A DNA stretch of 64,000 nt from Maribellus sediminis (GCF_011799805.1 NZ_WXUB01000005.1:62001-126000); one strand, 5' to 3'. Counted from the first letter of the stretch, positions 26,932 through 36,478 are shown. The notes: generated by a model not told the origin, from the letters alone. Numbers and translations are program-made.

Positions 26932-27285
26932 TTAAAGCGATTTTTTGAATTGTTCCAGTTCGGGGACGGCACCTTCCAACTGTTCCACAGCATGTTTTAC
27001 CATTTCGGGTACATGCTCCAATTCATTTTCCTCGCAGTTCAACTGAATTTTTTTTAAGAGCACGCCTGTTTCATCCATTCCAAAGGTCATGGCCGAAGAT
27101 TTTGCTGTATGTGCTTCACGGGCCAGATTTAACCAGTTTTTTGCCTCCAGTTCAGTCTTCATTTTTGCCACAAAATCAGGTATTTGGGAAAGGAAGATGT
27201 CAACCAGTTCAATAAGAAATTCATTGTCGCCTGCTGAAATTTCTTCTACTTGTTTTGTGCGAATGTATTGAAAGCTGTCGTTCAT
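26932..27285 (-). CDS. Hpt-domain phosphotransfer protein
   Basis: A 117-residue stand-alone histidine phosphotransfer protein from the Met at 27285 (MNDSFQYIRTKQVEE). The four-helix Hpt core is recognisable: DNEFLIELVDIFLSQIPDF, then the phosphoacceptor helix REAHTAKSSAMTFGMDE with the active histidine. AHTAKSSA replaces the usual AHTLKGSA, keeping His and Lys. It would relay phosphate between a hybrid kinase and a response regulator elsewhere; no partner lies beside it. An upstream start at 27333 is less likely. Confidence 0.85.
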   Translation of the reverse strand: MNDSFQYIRTKQVEEISAGDNEFLIELVDIFLSQIPDFVAKMKTELEAKNWLNLAREAHTAKSSAMTFGMDETGVLLKKIQLNCEENELEHVPEMVKHAVEQLEGAVPELEQFKKSL

Positions 27286-27406
27286 TTTTGTACTTTCGGG
27301 CAAATTTGCAAAATTATGGAAGAATAATTCCAATTAATGACTGATAAATTTCATGTGAATGAACAGTCCTAATCTATAGTTTTGCACCTAATTTACTAAG
27401 CAAAAA

Positions 27407-28492
27407 ATGAAGACTACAGCTTTTAATAAGATACACAAAAGCCTTGGGGCAAAAATGGTTGAATTTGCCGGATATGAGATGCCGATTGAATATTCGGGTA
27501 TCAAAGATGAACACATGACCGTTCGTGAAGGAGTTGGTGTTTTTGATGTATCGCATATGGGCGAGATCTGGGTGAAAGGGCCAAAAGCCCTTGATTTGGT
27601 TGCAATGATCAATTCAAACGATCCTAGGCATCTTGCTCCCGGTCAGGCGCAATACAGCTGCATGCCAAACGGCAAAGGCGGTATCGTCGACGACCTCCTG
27701 GTGTATTGTTACAGTTCCGAAAAATACTTGTTGGTTGTTAATGCTTCCAACATCGAAAAAGACTGGAACTGGATTGTTCAGCAGAACGAGGAAATTGGAG
27801 CCGAGCTCGAAAATGCTTCCGACAGCATGAGCCAGCTTGCCATTCAGGGGCCACGTGCCATTGCCGTTTTGCAGAAACTTACCGATGTAAATCTTTCAGA
27901 AATAAAATTCTATACGTTTACTGTCGATCGTTTTGCGGGAGTCGACAATGTGATCATCTCGGCAACAGGATACACCGGTGCCGGTGGTTTCGAGCTGTAT
28001 TTTAATAACGACACTGCCGAACACGTTTGGTATGCCATTTTCGATGCCGGTAAAGAATTGGGAATAAAGCCAATTGGTTTGGCCGCACGCGATACGCTTC
28101 GTTTGGAAATGGGGTACTGCCTCTACGGAAACGATATCGACGATACTACTTCGCCGATTGAAGCCGGTTTGGGCTGGATTACCAAATTCAACAACGGAAG
28201 AGAATTTATCGACCGCGAATTGCTGACCATGCAGAAAAACGAGGGAGTGACACGCCGCCTGCGTGGATTTAAGTTGCGGGGACGTGGAATTCCGCGCCAC
28301 GGCTACGAGCTGGTAAATGCCGAAGATTCTGTTATCGGTCATGTTACATCGGGAACCATGTCGCCGGTACTGAACGAAGGAATTGGAATGGGCTACGTGG
28401 CAAAAGAATATTCGGCTTTTGGTACCGAAATTTTTGTAAAGATCAGGAATAAAAATATTCCTGCTGAAATCGTAAAATTGCCTTTTATCTAG
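27407..28492 (+). CDS. gcvT: Glycine cleavage system T protein (aminomethyltransferase)
   Basis: Transfers the methylene group from aminomethyl-lipoyl-GcvH to tetrahydrofolate and releases ammonia. The 361 residues include the N-terminal GCV_T fold with [32 protein letters not shown] carrying the conserved aspartate, the [15 protein letters not shown] segment, and the C-terminal barrel domain ending in [16 protein letters not shown]. It is monocistronic with a terminator. gcvP is 29 kb away on the same strand, and gcvH is not in this window. Confidence 0.96.
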   Translation: MKTTAFNKIHKSLGAKMVEFAGYEMPIEYSGIKDEHMTVREGVGVFDVSHMGEIWVKGPKALDLVAMINSNDPRHLAPGQAQYSCMPNGKGGIVDDLLVYCYSSEKYLLVVNASNIEKDWNWIVQQNEEIGAELENASDSMSQLAIQGPRAIAVLQKLTDVNLSEIKFYTFTVDRFAGVDNVIISATGYTGAGGFELYFNNDTAEHVWYAIFDAGKELGIKPIGLAARDTLRLEMGYCLYGNDIDDTTSPIEAGLGWITKFNNGREFIDRELLTMQKNEGVTRRLRGFKLRGRGIPRHGYELVNAEDSVIGHVTSGTMSPVLNEGIGMGYVAKEYSAFGTEIFVKIRNKNIPAEIVKLPFI

Positions 28493-28517
28493 ATCAATAA
28501 AACGAATCAAAACTGAA

Positions 28518-28547
28518 GGGGCTGCTTTTAATAAGGCAGCCTTTTTT
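28518..28547 (+). terminator. gcvT terminator
   Basis: GGCTGC at 28520-28525 pairs with GCAGCC at 28536-28541, followed by six T, 28 bp after the gcvT stop. Confidence 0.88.
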
Positions 28548-28705
28548 ATTGGTATCCGGCTACGAAAGCCTCTTGAAATCTTGTTCTCAGCTCGAAGAAA
28601 TCAAGAGAAATATATTCTTCTAAAATGGCGTAGGTGTTTCATTTTCAGTGTAATTTTGTGAGAGCGAAACGATAACATAAGTTGTTCATTTTAAAATTAG
28701 CAGCC

Positions 28706-28858
28706 ATGTCGAAGTTCCATGAAGCACAACGAAGTGCGAAAAAATCTCCCAAAAAAAGCATGAAGGAAAAGCGGCTCGAAAAACGTGAAAAACGAGCCAT
28801 GAAGAGTGACACCATTAACCTTCACAAAGTATTCGAAGAAAAGGAACACAAAATTTAA
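28706..28858 (+). CDS. Small basic protein, 50 residues
   Basis: A short frame starting MSKFHEAQRSAKKSPKKSMK and ending KVFEEKEHKI. About 16 of the 50 residues are Lys and 5 are Arg, and nearly all the rest are small, polar or acidic; it has no hydrophobic segment. The high charge, clean start after a non-coding gap and full helix propensity argue for a real small protein, perhaps nucleic-acid binding. I cannot name a family. It is followed by a 495-bp gap before serC. Confidence 0.5.
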   Translation: MSKFHEAQRSAKKSPKKSMKEKRLEKREKRAMKSDTINLHKVFEEKEHKI

Positions 28859-29353
28859 ATGAGCAGTTATTCGAAGGTATTCAGACTGAGTAAAATATAA
28901 AAACGATGTTTCGAAGGGATAATTCATTTGGAATACAACTTTGATTCAGTAATTCTTCCATTTCAGAAAAAGGAAATGTGGAAATTTTTTTTGTAGTGCT
29001 GCTGTTGAATTTCATGTTTGCCTACCTCAGATCACAACGTAAAAATCACTTCAAATTAAATTCTGTTTAAATATCTCGAAAAAGTGATATTTCTCATGCC
29101 TTTGCTACCCATTAATAACAAGAATCCAATAAATTTGTACAAAACAACAGCTTGATTCCGAAAAACTTAAACTGTTGCTGACAGTATAAATGACATCTGT
29201 CAATTGATTCTGTGTTGTATATCAATGTTTTAAAACTCATAAGAATAGATATAAACTTGATTTTTCTCATCTGATAAACACCAATTTATCCTGAACTTTG
29301 AAGAGGTGTTTACAGGAACGGATTAAAAATTATTCACCTTAATTGTTGTATTT
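28859..29353. other. Non-coding region before serC
   Basis: About 495 bp without a gene. It has a weak hairpin with a T-run near 28966-28996 (CCATTTC against GAAATGTGG), which may terminate the small basic gene, and a second weak hairpin AAATATC/GATATTT near 29070-29093. The rest is AT-rich and should contain the serC promoter. I see no riboswitch that I recognise. Confidence 0.5.
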
Positions 29354-30421
29354 ATGAAGAAGCACAATTTTTATGCAGGACCATCAATTCTGCCTGAATT
29401 CACAAAGGAAAAGACGGCCGAAGCTGTTATGAACTTTGCCGGTACCGGCCTTTCGGTTATGGAAGTGTCGCACCGCAGCAAAGAATTTGTGGCAGTTATG
29501 GACGAAGCAGTAGCGTTGGTAAAAGAACTGCTAAAAGTTCCGGAAGGCTACTCTGTACTTTTCTTACAGGGAGGTGCCAGTCTCCAGTTTTTAATGGCGC
29601 CCTACAATTTAATGGATAAAAAAGCCGCTTACCTGAACACCGGTGCGTGGTCGAAAAAAGCCATAAAAGAAGCCAAATTTTTTGGCGAAGTGGTGGAAGT
29701 TGCTTCGTCTGCCGACGCCAATTTTAACTACATCCCAAAACAATTCGAGGTGCCAGCCGATGCCAGCTACCTGCACTACACCAGCAACAATACCATTTTT
29801 GGTACTAAGGTGGATGCTCCGGAAGTAAGTCTTCCGTTGGTGGCTGATATGTCGTCTGATATTTTCTCGCGCCCGGTTGATGTGGCTAAATACGACCTCA
29901 TTTATGCAGGAGCACAGAAAAACCTGGGACCATCGGGTGCAACACTGGTGATTGTTAAAGACGAAGCACTCGGGAAAATTGATCGTCCGATCCCAACAAT
30001 GCTCGATTACCGTACGCACATCGGTAGCGAATCGATGTTTAATACACCATCAACACTTCCTGTTTTTGCCAGTTTACAAACCTTGCGCTGGTTAAAAGAA
30101 CTTGGCGGTGTTGAAGCTATTGAAAAAGTGAACATCGAAAAAGCAGGAATGCTTTACGACGAAATCGATCGTAATAAACTTTTTGCGAGCACTGTGCCAA
30201 ATAAAGAAGACCGTTCGCTAATGAACGTAACTTTTGTAATGGCTCCGGGCTACGAAGAAGCAGAAAAAGAATTCCTCGATTTTGCAACCGCGAGAGGAAT
30301 GGTTGGAATAAAAGGCCACCGTTCGGTTGGAGGATTCAGGGCGTCGATTTACAATGCCATGCCGGTCGACAGTGTTAAGGCACTGATAGAGACCATGCAG
30401 GAATTTGAAAAAACGAAATAG
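29354..30421 (+). CDS. serC: Phosphoserine aminotransferase
   Basis: The PLP enzyme that makes 3-phosphoserine from 3-phosphohydroxypyruvate and glutamate. The 355 residues begin [10 protein letters not shown], include [17 protein letters not shown], and have the PLP lysine in [15 protein letters not shown] near residue 190, as well as [15 protein letters not shown] at the C-terminus, which binds the substrate phosphate. It heads the serine cluster serC-serA-S23-DUF1015. A terminator-like hairpin follows directly, so serA may also have its own promoter. Confidence 0.97.
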   Translation: MKKHNFYAGPSILPEFTKEKTAEAVMNFAGTGLSVMEVSHRSKEFVAVMDEAVALVKELLKVPEGYSVLFLQGGASLQFLMAPYNLMDKKAAYLNTGAWSKKAIKEAKFFGEVVEVASSADANFNYIPKQFEVPADASYLHYTSNNTIFGTKVDAPEVSLPLVADMSSDIFSRPVDVAKYDLIYAGAQKNLGPSGATLVIVKDEALGKIDRPIPTMLDYRTHIGSESMFNTPSTLPVFASLQTLRWLKELGGVEAIEKVNIEKAGMLYDEIDRNKLFASTVPNKEDRSLMNVTFVMAPGYEEAEKEFLDFATARGMVGIKGHRSVGGFRASIYNAMPVDSVKALIETMQEFEKTK

Positions 30422-30436
30422 TTCAAATAGTTCAGA

Positions 30437-30467
30437 AAATGCAGGGTGAAAGTCCTGCATTTTTTTC
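30437..30467 (+). terminator. Terminator between serC and serA
   Basis: AATGCAGG pairs with CCTGCATT around an 8-nt loop and is followed by a T-run. Its position inside the serC-serA gap suggests partial termination or separate transcription. Confidence 0.85.
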
Positions 30468-30550
30468 ATCGGCAGTTTTTCAGGAGCTGCCAATCGTTCT
30501 CACTTTTATGAGTTTTTGTGAATCAAGTTTAATAAAAAGAAATCAATACG

Positions 30551-31471
30551 ATGAGAAAAATCCTAATTGCTACCGAAAAACCCTTTGCTCCCGTAGCCAT
30601 AAAAAAAATCAGTAAAATATTTGATAAGGAAAACTACGAGCTAGTTATGCTCGAGCGTTATGCGTCGAAACCGGAATTGCTTGACGCGGTTGCCGATGTG
30701 GAAGCCGCCATTATCCGTAGTGACAAGTTTGATGAGGAAGTCCTCGAAGCCGGAAAGAAATTAAAGATCGTTGTACGTGCAGGTGCCGGTTACGACAATG
30801 TTGATCTGGAAGCTGCCACGAAACGAAACATTGTTGTGATGAATACACCCGGACAAAATGCGAACGCGGTGGCCGAACTGGCTATCGGGTTGGCGATTTT
30901 TGGGTTACGCGAGTTGTATTCGGGAAAACCGGGTGGCGAAATGCGCGGACGAACACTTGGTTTGCATGGTTTTGGATATGTCGCCCGCAATGTTTTCCGT
31001 ATTGCTCGCGCCATGGGAATGAAAGTGATCGTTTACACCCAATACAGTAAAGGAGCCGCTGCAGCAATTGGTCTGAAAGTAACCAACTCACTCGAGCAGT
31101 TATACGAAAAAAGCGACATTGTTTCCATTCATGTGCCTGCGCGGGGTGTGCATATTAAATCGGTAAGCTACGATATTCTGAAGCATCTGAAAGATGGAAG
31201 TATCATCGTAAACACTGCCCGCAAAGAAGTAATCAACGAGCCCGATCTCATTAAAATAATGGAAGAGAAACCGGGCATCAAATACATGTCGGACCTCACT
31301 CCGGATGCCGAAGCTGAGTTTGTTGAGAAATTCCCCGGAAGGTATTTCTTTACACCTAAAAAGGCCGGTGCACAAACGGCTGAAGCTAACCTCAACGCAG
31401 GTGTTGCTGCCGCCGAGCAAATTGTCGGCTATTTCGAAAACAATGATGCTACTCATCAGGTGAATAAGTAA
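30551..31471 (+). CDS. serA: 3-phosphoglycerate dehydrogenase, short form
   Basis: Oxidises 3-phosphoglycerate in the first step of serine synthesis. The 306 residues contain the substrate part VVRAGAGYDNVDLEAA, the NAD-binding loop GLHGFGYVARNVF near residue 137, and the catalytic Arg region VNTARKEVINEP. There is no C-terminal ACT or ASB domain, so it lacks the serine-feedback module. The usual catalytic histidine in the TPHxGAST motif is replaced by lysine here (FTPKKAGAQTAEAN). That Lys form is known to me from Bacteroidales and Entamoeba enzymes. Position between serC and DUF1015 supports the assignment. Confidence 0.93.
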   Translation: MRKILIATEKPFAPVAIKKISKIFDKENYELVMLERYASKPELLDAVADVEAAIIRSDKFDEEVLEAGKKLKIVVRAGAGYDNVDLEAATKRNIVVMNTPGQNANAVAELAIGLAIFGLRELYSGKPGGEMRGRTLGLHGFGYVARNVFRIARAMGMKVIVYTQYSKGAAAAIGLKVTNSLEQLYEKSDIVSIHVPARGVHIKSVSYDILKHLKDGSIIVNTARKEVINEPDLIKIMEEKPGIKYMSDLTPDAEAEFVEKFPGRYFFTPKKAGAQTAEANLNAGVAAAEQIVGYFENNDATHQVNK

Positions 31472-31552
31472 GAATAGTGATTGGGTAAATGGGTGATTGA
31501 GTAAAGAGCTCAGTTTTTTGTAACTTTTGATTTCAATTAAAAATCAATTATT

Positions 31553-31939
31553 ATGAAAAACTATCCTCATTCCACTTTCTTCGATTTTGAATCGTTGGAA
31601 TTGTACAAAAAGTCACTCGATTACACTGACGTTGTTTACGATTTGGTAATGCTGTTTCCGAAAGAAGAACGCTTTGAATTAGGAAGCCAATTGAACCGGG
31701 CTGCAACTTCGATTTCGCTGAATATTGCAGAAGGTTATGGCGAGAGTATACCGTTAGCCATAAGATATTTGCGCATAGTTCGTGGCTCAATTCGAGAATG
31801 TTTGGCTTGTTCTACAATCGCATTCCGAAGAAATTATATGGATGAACAAAAATATGTAGAGTCAAGAACAAATTTGGTCGAATTATCGAAATTAGCTGCG
31901 GGGTACAAAAAATATTTAAATAGGAAACTGAATAAATAG
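31553..31939 (+). CDS. Four-helix-bundle (S23/IVS-type) protein
   Basis: A 128-residue protein of the four-helix-bundle family first seen in 23S rRNA intervening sequences and related in fold to the bAvd protein of diversity-generating retroelements. Motifs are LELYKKSLDYTDVVYDL, FPKEERFELGSQLNRAATS and SLNIAEGYG, typical of the family. Its function is unknown. It sits inside the serine cluster between serA and DUF1015 and is flanked by degenerate GATTGAGTAA/GGGTGA-type spacers, which suggests a later insertion. Confidence 0.9.
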   Translation: MKNYPHSTFFDFESLELYKKSLDYTDVVYDLVMLFPKEERFELGSQLNRAATSISLNIAEGYGESIPLAIRYLRIVRGSIRECLACSTIAFRRNYMDEQKYVESRTNLVELSKLAAGYKKYLNRKLNK

Positions 31940-32030
31940 CTATTTTTGCTTCAAAATCTGTGTTAGGTTACCGGGTGAAACTTACGCATTCACTCAAATA
32001 CTCATTAACACAATAACTGTAAAAAATAAT

Positions 32031-33281
32031 ATGGCAATTATAAAACCTTTTAAAGGCCTTCGACCTGAAAGTGGAATTGTTGAAGAACTGGCTTGTTTAC
32101 CTTACGATGTAATGAACTCGGAGGAAGCGGCGCAAATGGCTGAAGGAAAAGAAAAATCTTTGCTGCGCATTACCAAAGCCGAGATCGAATGTCCCGAAGT
32201 TGAGGACATTCATTCTGAAACGGTGTACAACAAAGCCGTGGAGAATTTCGTGGCTTTTCAGGAGAAAGGCTGGTTGAAGCAGGACGAACAGGCGAAGTAT
32301 TACATTTACGCGCAAACCATGAATGGTATCACCCAATACGGTATCGTGGGGGCAGCTGCCTGTGCCGATTACGAAAACGGCATCATTAAAAAGCACGAGC
32401 TTACCCGCCCCGAAAAAGAGGAGGACCGCATGGTATTGACGCGTTACCTGAATGCCAACATCGAACCGGTATTTTTTGCCTACAAAGCCGTTCCTGAAAT
32501 TGATGCGATTGTTGAATCAATCGTAAAAAATCAGGACGCAGATTACGATTTTACAGCCGAGGATGGTTTCGGACATCATTTCTGGACCATTAACGACGCT
32601 GAAACAAATACTAAACTCGAGCAGCTTTTTGCTGAAAAAGTTCCGTTTACCTATGTTGCCGACGGGCATCACCGTACGGCAGCTGCGGCTCGTATTGGCT
32701 TGGAAAAAACAGCTCAGAATCCAAGTCATACCGGTGATGAGGAATACAACTTTTTTATGGCGGTTCATTTTCCGGATAACCAGTTGCAGATCATTGACTA
32801 TAACCGAGTGGTAGCTGATTTGAACGGACTGTCGGAAGTGGATTTTCTTGCTGAACTGTCGAAGGGTTTTGATGTGGAAAATATGGGCCCGGAAATTTAC
32901 AAACCCGGCAAATTGCACGAGTTCAGCCTGTACCTTTCAGGAAACTGGTACAAACTCACAGCCAAAGAAGGCACGTTTGATGATTCAGACCCGATCGGAA
33001 TTCTGGATGTAACCATCCTTTCGAAACAGGTACTCGATCCAATCCTCGACATTAAAGATTTACGTACTTCGAAACGTATCGATTTTGTTGGAGGAATCCG
33101 CGGTTTGGGCGAATTGAAACGCCGCGTTGATTCGGGTGAAATGAAAGCAGCTTTTGCCTTGTATCCGGTGTCAATGGATCAACTGATCAACATTGCCGAC
33201 AGCGGAAATATTATGCCGCCAAAAACCACCTGGTTCGAGCCAAAACTTCGCTCGGGTTTGGTGATTCACAAATTAGACTAA
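32031..33281 (+). CDS. DUF1015 family protein of the serine cluster
   Basis: A 416-residue cytosolic protein. It begins IIKPFKGLRPESGIVEELAC with the LPYDVMNSEEA motif, and has the family signature YVADGHHRTAAAARI near residue 213 and SKRIDFVGGIRG near 345. The DGHHR motif resembles ParB/serine-kinase-type nucleotide sites. The family is repeatedly found beside serA and serC; its activity is not settled to my knowledge. A step in serine or phosphoserine metabolism is a reasonable inference from position, especially as no serB is in the window. Confidence 0.9.
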   Translation: MAIIKPFKGLRPESGIVEELACLPYDVMNSEEAAQMAEGKEKSLLRITKAEIECPEVEDIHSETVYNKAVENFVAFQEKGWLKQDEQAKYYIYAQTMNGITQYGIVGAAACADYENGIIKKHELTRPEKEEDRMVLTRYLNANIEPVFFAYKAVPEIDAIVESIVKNQDADYDFTAEDGFGHHFWTINDAETNTKLEQLFAEKVPFTYVADGHHRTAAAARIGLEKTAQNPSHTGDEEYNFFMAVHFPDNQLQIIDYNRVVADLNGLSEVDFLAELSKGFDVENMGPEIYKPGKLHEFSLYLSGNWYKLTAKEGTFDDSDPIGILDVTILSKQVLDPILDIKDLRTSKRIDFVGGIRGLGELKRRVDSGEMKAAFALYPVSMDQLINIADSGNIMPPKTTWFEPKLRSGLVIHKLD

Positions 33282-33294
33282 CCGTAAAAAGTAA

Positions 33295-33327
33295 AAGGAT
33301 GTCATCTTTTTAAAAGATGACATCCTT
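33295..33327. repeat. Near-perfect 16-bp hairpin without T-run
   Basis: AAGGATGTCATCTTTT is followed after one base by its exact reverse complement. It starts 14 bp after the DUF1015 stop. There is no poly-T tract after it, so it may stabilise the mRNA 3' end rather than terminate. Confidence 0.7.
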
Positions 33328-33502
33328 ACAGTATAAGTAGATTAGAGCATAGCAAGTCATCTGCTCACTTTCTGTTCAAACTGGGAGTGAGCTGATGACT
33401 AAGTATCTTAGATCCAGGAGAGCTTTCTTCTGGATTTTTTGTGTCCGGATTTCAGCAACAAAAACCAAAAATTGGCTAACTTCAAAATCTAAATTCGAAC
33501 AG

Positions 33503-36478
33503 ATGGATATCGACAATATTTCTTTGACTACCCTATATAAAAAGCGGAAAACCGACCGTGATATTTTTCAGGAACTGATGCCCACAAAAGTAAAGGAGGT
33601 ACTGCTGATCGCGACTTTGTATGATTCGTATTCCATCGTTCGCGAGGGGCAGTTCAGTGATAAGATCTTTGGAGAATACCTGCAGCTGAATTTGTATGCG
33701 GCACCGCGTTTTACCAGTGTACACACCAAAGAAGATGCCTTGCTCACACTGGAACACCTTGATTTCGACCTGATCATTGTAATGGCGGGGGTGGATAAAG
33801 ATTCGCCGGTTGACACGGCAAAGGCCATCAGGAATATGCGCCCGCGTGTTCCCTTGCTTTTACTCGTAAACAACAATGCCGATCTGCGTTATTTTCAGCT
33901 AGAGAAACGTAAGTTCGATTTCATCGACCGCATTTTTGTGTGGAACGGTAATTCGAATGTTTTTATGGCCATGATCAAATACATCGAAGACATAAAAAAC
34001 GTGGCCCGCGATACACAAAACGGAAATGTCCGGGTCATTCTGCTGGTAGAGGACAGCATTCAGTATTATTCGCGTTACCTGCCGGTTTTGTTTACCACCG
34101 TGATGACCCAAACGCAGGTGCTGGTGAAAGAAGATGCCAAGGACGAGCTGCATAAGATCCTCAGGATGCGCGCGCGCCCAAAGGTTATTCTGGTGGATAA
34201 TTACGAGGAAGCGGTAAAATTCATTAACAGTTACCGCCGTTATATGCTTTGTGTGATTTCGGATGTAAAATTCGAAAAAGATGGAAAGGAGAATGAAGAC
34301 GCTGGTATCGAATTGTTGAAATATGCCAACCGAACGCGCAAGTTTCCGATCCCGTTGCTGTTGCAGTCGCACGATATAACCAATGCGCAACGTGCCAAAG
34401 AAATCGGTGCCGATTTTATAAATAAAAACTCGGAAAGTTTGTCGATGGACATTCTGAATTTCCTGTACCGCCGTTTGGGATTTGGTAATTTTGTGTTTAA
34501 AGGAATGGACGGCCTTCCGATTTCTGAAGCACGAAACCTGAGTGAATTCCAGGAGAAGTTGCGTGTAATTCCGGCAGGAGCATTGCAATACCATGGTAGC
34601 CGGAACTCCTTTTCGACCTGGCTGATGGCGCGTGGCGAGATCAACATGGCCGAACGTTTGCGCCCGGTTCAGTTATCGGATTTCGATTCGCCCGAATTGC
34701 TGCGCCAGTTCTGCCTCGATGTTTTCACGACAGTCAGGTTCGAGAAATTGCGGGGCACCATCGTGAATTTCGACAAAGAGGTAGTCAATTCAAACCGCTA
34801 TATTGTGCGCATGGCCAAAGGCTCGCTGGGCGGAAAGGGGAGAGGTGTGGCTTTCATCTGTAATTTCATCGAAAATATCGATTTCCTGAAGTTCATACCC
34901 AACATGAACATTCGCATTCCGTCAACGGCAGTTATTGGCGCTCTGGAGTTCGATAAGTTTGTGGAGATGAACAACCTCTACGACGATATTTATTCGCTGA
35001 ATGATTATGATGCCATCCGCGAACATTTCCTCGATTCGGAGTTTGACGACCGGATGCGGAAAAAACTCATGGATTACCTGGAGGTGATGACCAGTCCACT
35101 TGCCGTCCGTTCTTCCGGGCTGTTTGAAGATTCGCTGCTTCAACCTTTCTCCGGAGTATATGCAACTTACCTCATTCCGAATAATCATGAAGATATAAAT
35201 GTGCGTTACCGACAGCTGGAAACCGCCATCAAACTGGTGTATTCGAGTATTTTTACCGACTCGGCACAAGCTTATTTCGATGCGGTGAATTACAAGATCG
35301 AAGAAGAAAAAATGGCTGTGATCATCCAGGAAGTAGTGGGTCACGATTACAATAACAAGTTTTACCCAACGCTTTCGGGGGTGGCACAATCATATAATTA
35401 CTATCCCATTTCGTATATGGAACCGAACGACGGCTTTTCGGTTGCAGCCGTTGGACTGGGAATGTACGTGGTGGGTGGCGAGAATTCGTTTCGTTTTTGC
35501 CCACGGTATCCGAACCTGAATGCCTCGTCCTTAAAGGACCAGTTACGCGATACCCAAAAGCAGTTTTATGCCATCGATCTGGCAAAACCTGATTTTGATC
35601 TGGTTGGCGGTGGCGAGGATGCAGCCATCCAAAAATACCGCATAAAAGAGGCCGAAGAGGACGGAACACTGGAACATTCGGCATCCACTTATTCGATAGA
35701 GAACGACGACCTGATTCCCGGTATTCAGGGAAACGGGCCTAAAGTGATCGATTTTGCGAACATACTAAAATACAATCACCTGCCGCTGGCTGATGCTTTG
35801 CAACTCTTGTTGAAATTGTTTAAGGAAGCCATGGGATCGCCGGTGGAAATAGAATACGCCATCGATATTGAACCGGCCGAAAACGGATTGCCAACCTTGT
35901 ATCTACTGCAGATAAAACCACTGATCAGGATTGAAGAGAAGGTAGAAGTTGACATCAATGCGATACCCGACGACAAGGTGTTTATGTATGCCGAACGCGG
36001 TATGGGCAACGGAATGATCCAAAACATCAGGGATGTGGTGTATGTTGACCCGGAAAAATTCGACCGGATGAAAACCAAACAAATAGCTGCGGAAATTAAG
36101 CAACTGAACGAGAAAATAGATGATCTGGGCAAGGGCTATATCCTTATCGGGCCGGGGCGTTGGGGGTCGCGCGATCCCTTTACCGGAATTCCGGTGTTAT
36201 GGTCGGGTATTTCACGGGCGCGTATCATCATTGAAATGGGTTTGCCCGATTTTCCGCTCGATGGCTCGCTGGGTTCGCATTTCTTCCACAATGTTACTTC
36301 CATGAACGTGGGATATTTCTCGGTTCCGCACCAGTCGCAGAAATCGAAACTGAAATTGGAAGCCCTGGAACAACAGGAGGTGTTGCACGAAACCGAGTTT
36401 GTTAAGCATGTTCGTTTTAACAAACCGCTTTCGGTTTTGATGGACGGCCGCGAACGAAAAGCGCTGATTCATTGTTAA
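33503..36478 (+). CDS. Receiver/PEP-synthase-like fusion protein
   Basis: A 991-residue cytosolic protein, usually named phosphoenolpyruvate synthase in Bacteroidota. Residues 30-165 form a degenerate receiver (VLLIATLYDSYSI; no Asp at the phosphoacceptor position). Residues 177-310 form a second receiver with a full residue set: E183-D184, D254 in CVISDVKF, S289 and K308. Residues about 380-860 match the PPDK/PEP-synthase ATP-grasp domain (GSLGGKGRGVAF, LAVRSSGLFEDS). The C-terminus has GPGRWGSRDPFTGIPVLWSG. I find no TSHAA phosphohistidine motif and no PEP barrel, so it cannot be a classical PEP synthase. The ATG at 33503 is chosen over an upstream Met at 33395. Confidence 0.88.
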   Translation: MDIDNISLTTLYKKRKTDRDIFQELMPTKVKEVLLIATLYDSYSIVREGQFSDKIFGEYLQLNLYAAPRFTSVHTKEDALLTLEHLDFDLIIVMAGVDKDSPVDTAKAIRNMRPRVPLLLLVNNNADLRYFQLEKRKFDFIDRIFVWNGNSNVFMAMIKYIEDIKNVARDTQNGNVRVILLVEDSIQYYSRYLPVLFTTVMTQTQVLVKEDAKDELHKILRMRARPKVILVDNYEEAVKFINSYRRYMLCVISDVKFEKDGKENEDAGIELLKYANRTRKFPIPLLLQSHDITNAQRAKEIGADFINKNSESLSMDILNFLYRRLGFGNFVFKGMDGLPISEARNLSEFQEKLRVIPAGALQYHGSRNSFSTWLMARGEINMAERLRPVQLSDFDSPELLRQFCLDVFTTVRFEKLRGTIVNFDKEVVNSNRYIVRMAKGSLGGKGRGVAFICNFIENIDFLKFIPNMNIRIPSTAVIGALEFDKFVEMNNLYDDIYSLNDYDAIREHFLDSEFDDRMRKKLMDYLEVMTSPLAVRSSGLFEDSLLQPFSGVYATYLIPNNHEDINVRYRQLETAIKLVYSSIFTDSAQAYFDAVNYKIEEEKMAVIIQEVVGHDYNNKFYPTLSGVAQSYNYYPISYMEPNDGFSVAAVGLGMYVVGGENSFRFCPRYPNLNASSLKDQLRDTQKQFYAIDLAKPDFDLVGGGEDAAIQKYRIKEAEEDGTLEHSASTYSIENDDLIPGIQGNGPKVIDFANILKYNHLPLADALQLLLKLFKEAMGSPVEIEYAIDIEPAENGLPTLYLLQIKPLIRIEEKVEVDINAIPDDKVFMYAERGMGNGMIQNIRDVVYVDPEKFDRMKTKQIAAEIKQLNEKIDDLGKGYILIGPGRWGSRDPFTGIPVLWSGISRARIIIEMGLPDFPLDGSLGSHFFHNVTSMNVGYFSVPHQSQKSKLKLEALEQQEVLHETEFVKHVRFNKPLSVLMDGRERKALIHC

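Noticed and set aside
31553-31939. Diversity-generating retroelement accessory protein
   Set aside because: No reverse transcriptase or template/variable repeat pair lies nearby; only the fold family is shared.
33395-33502. Upstream start of the PEP-synthase-like gene
   Set aside because: The extra 36 residues are basic and unlike the family; the ATG at 33503 gives the expected beginning.
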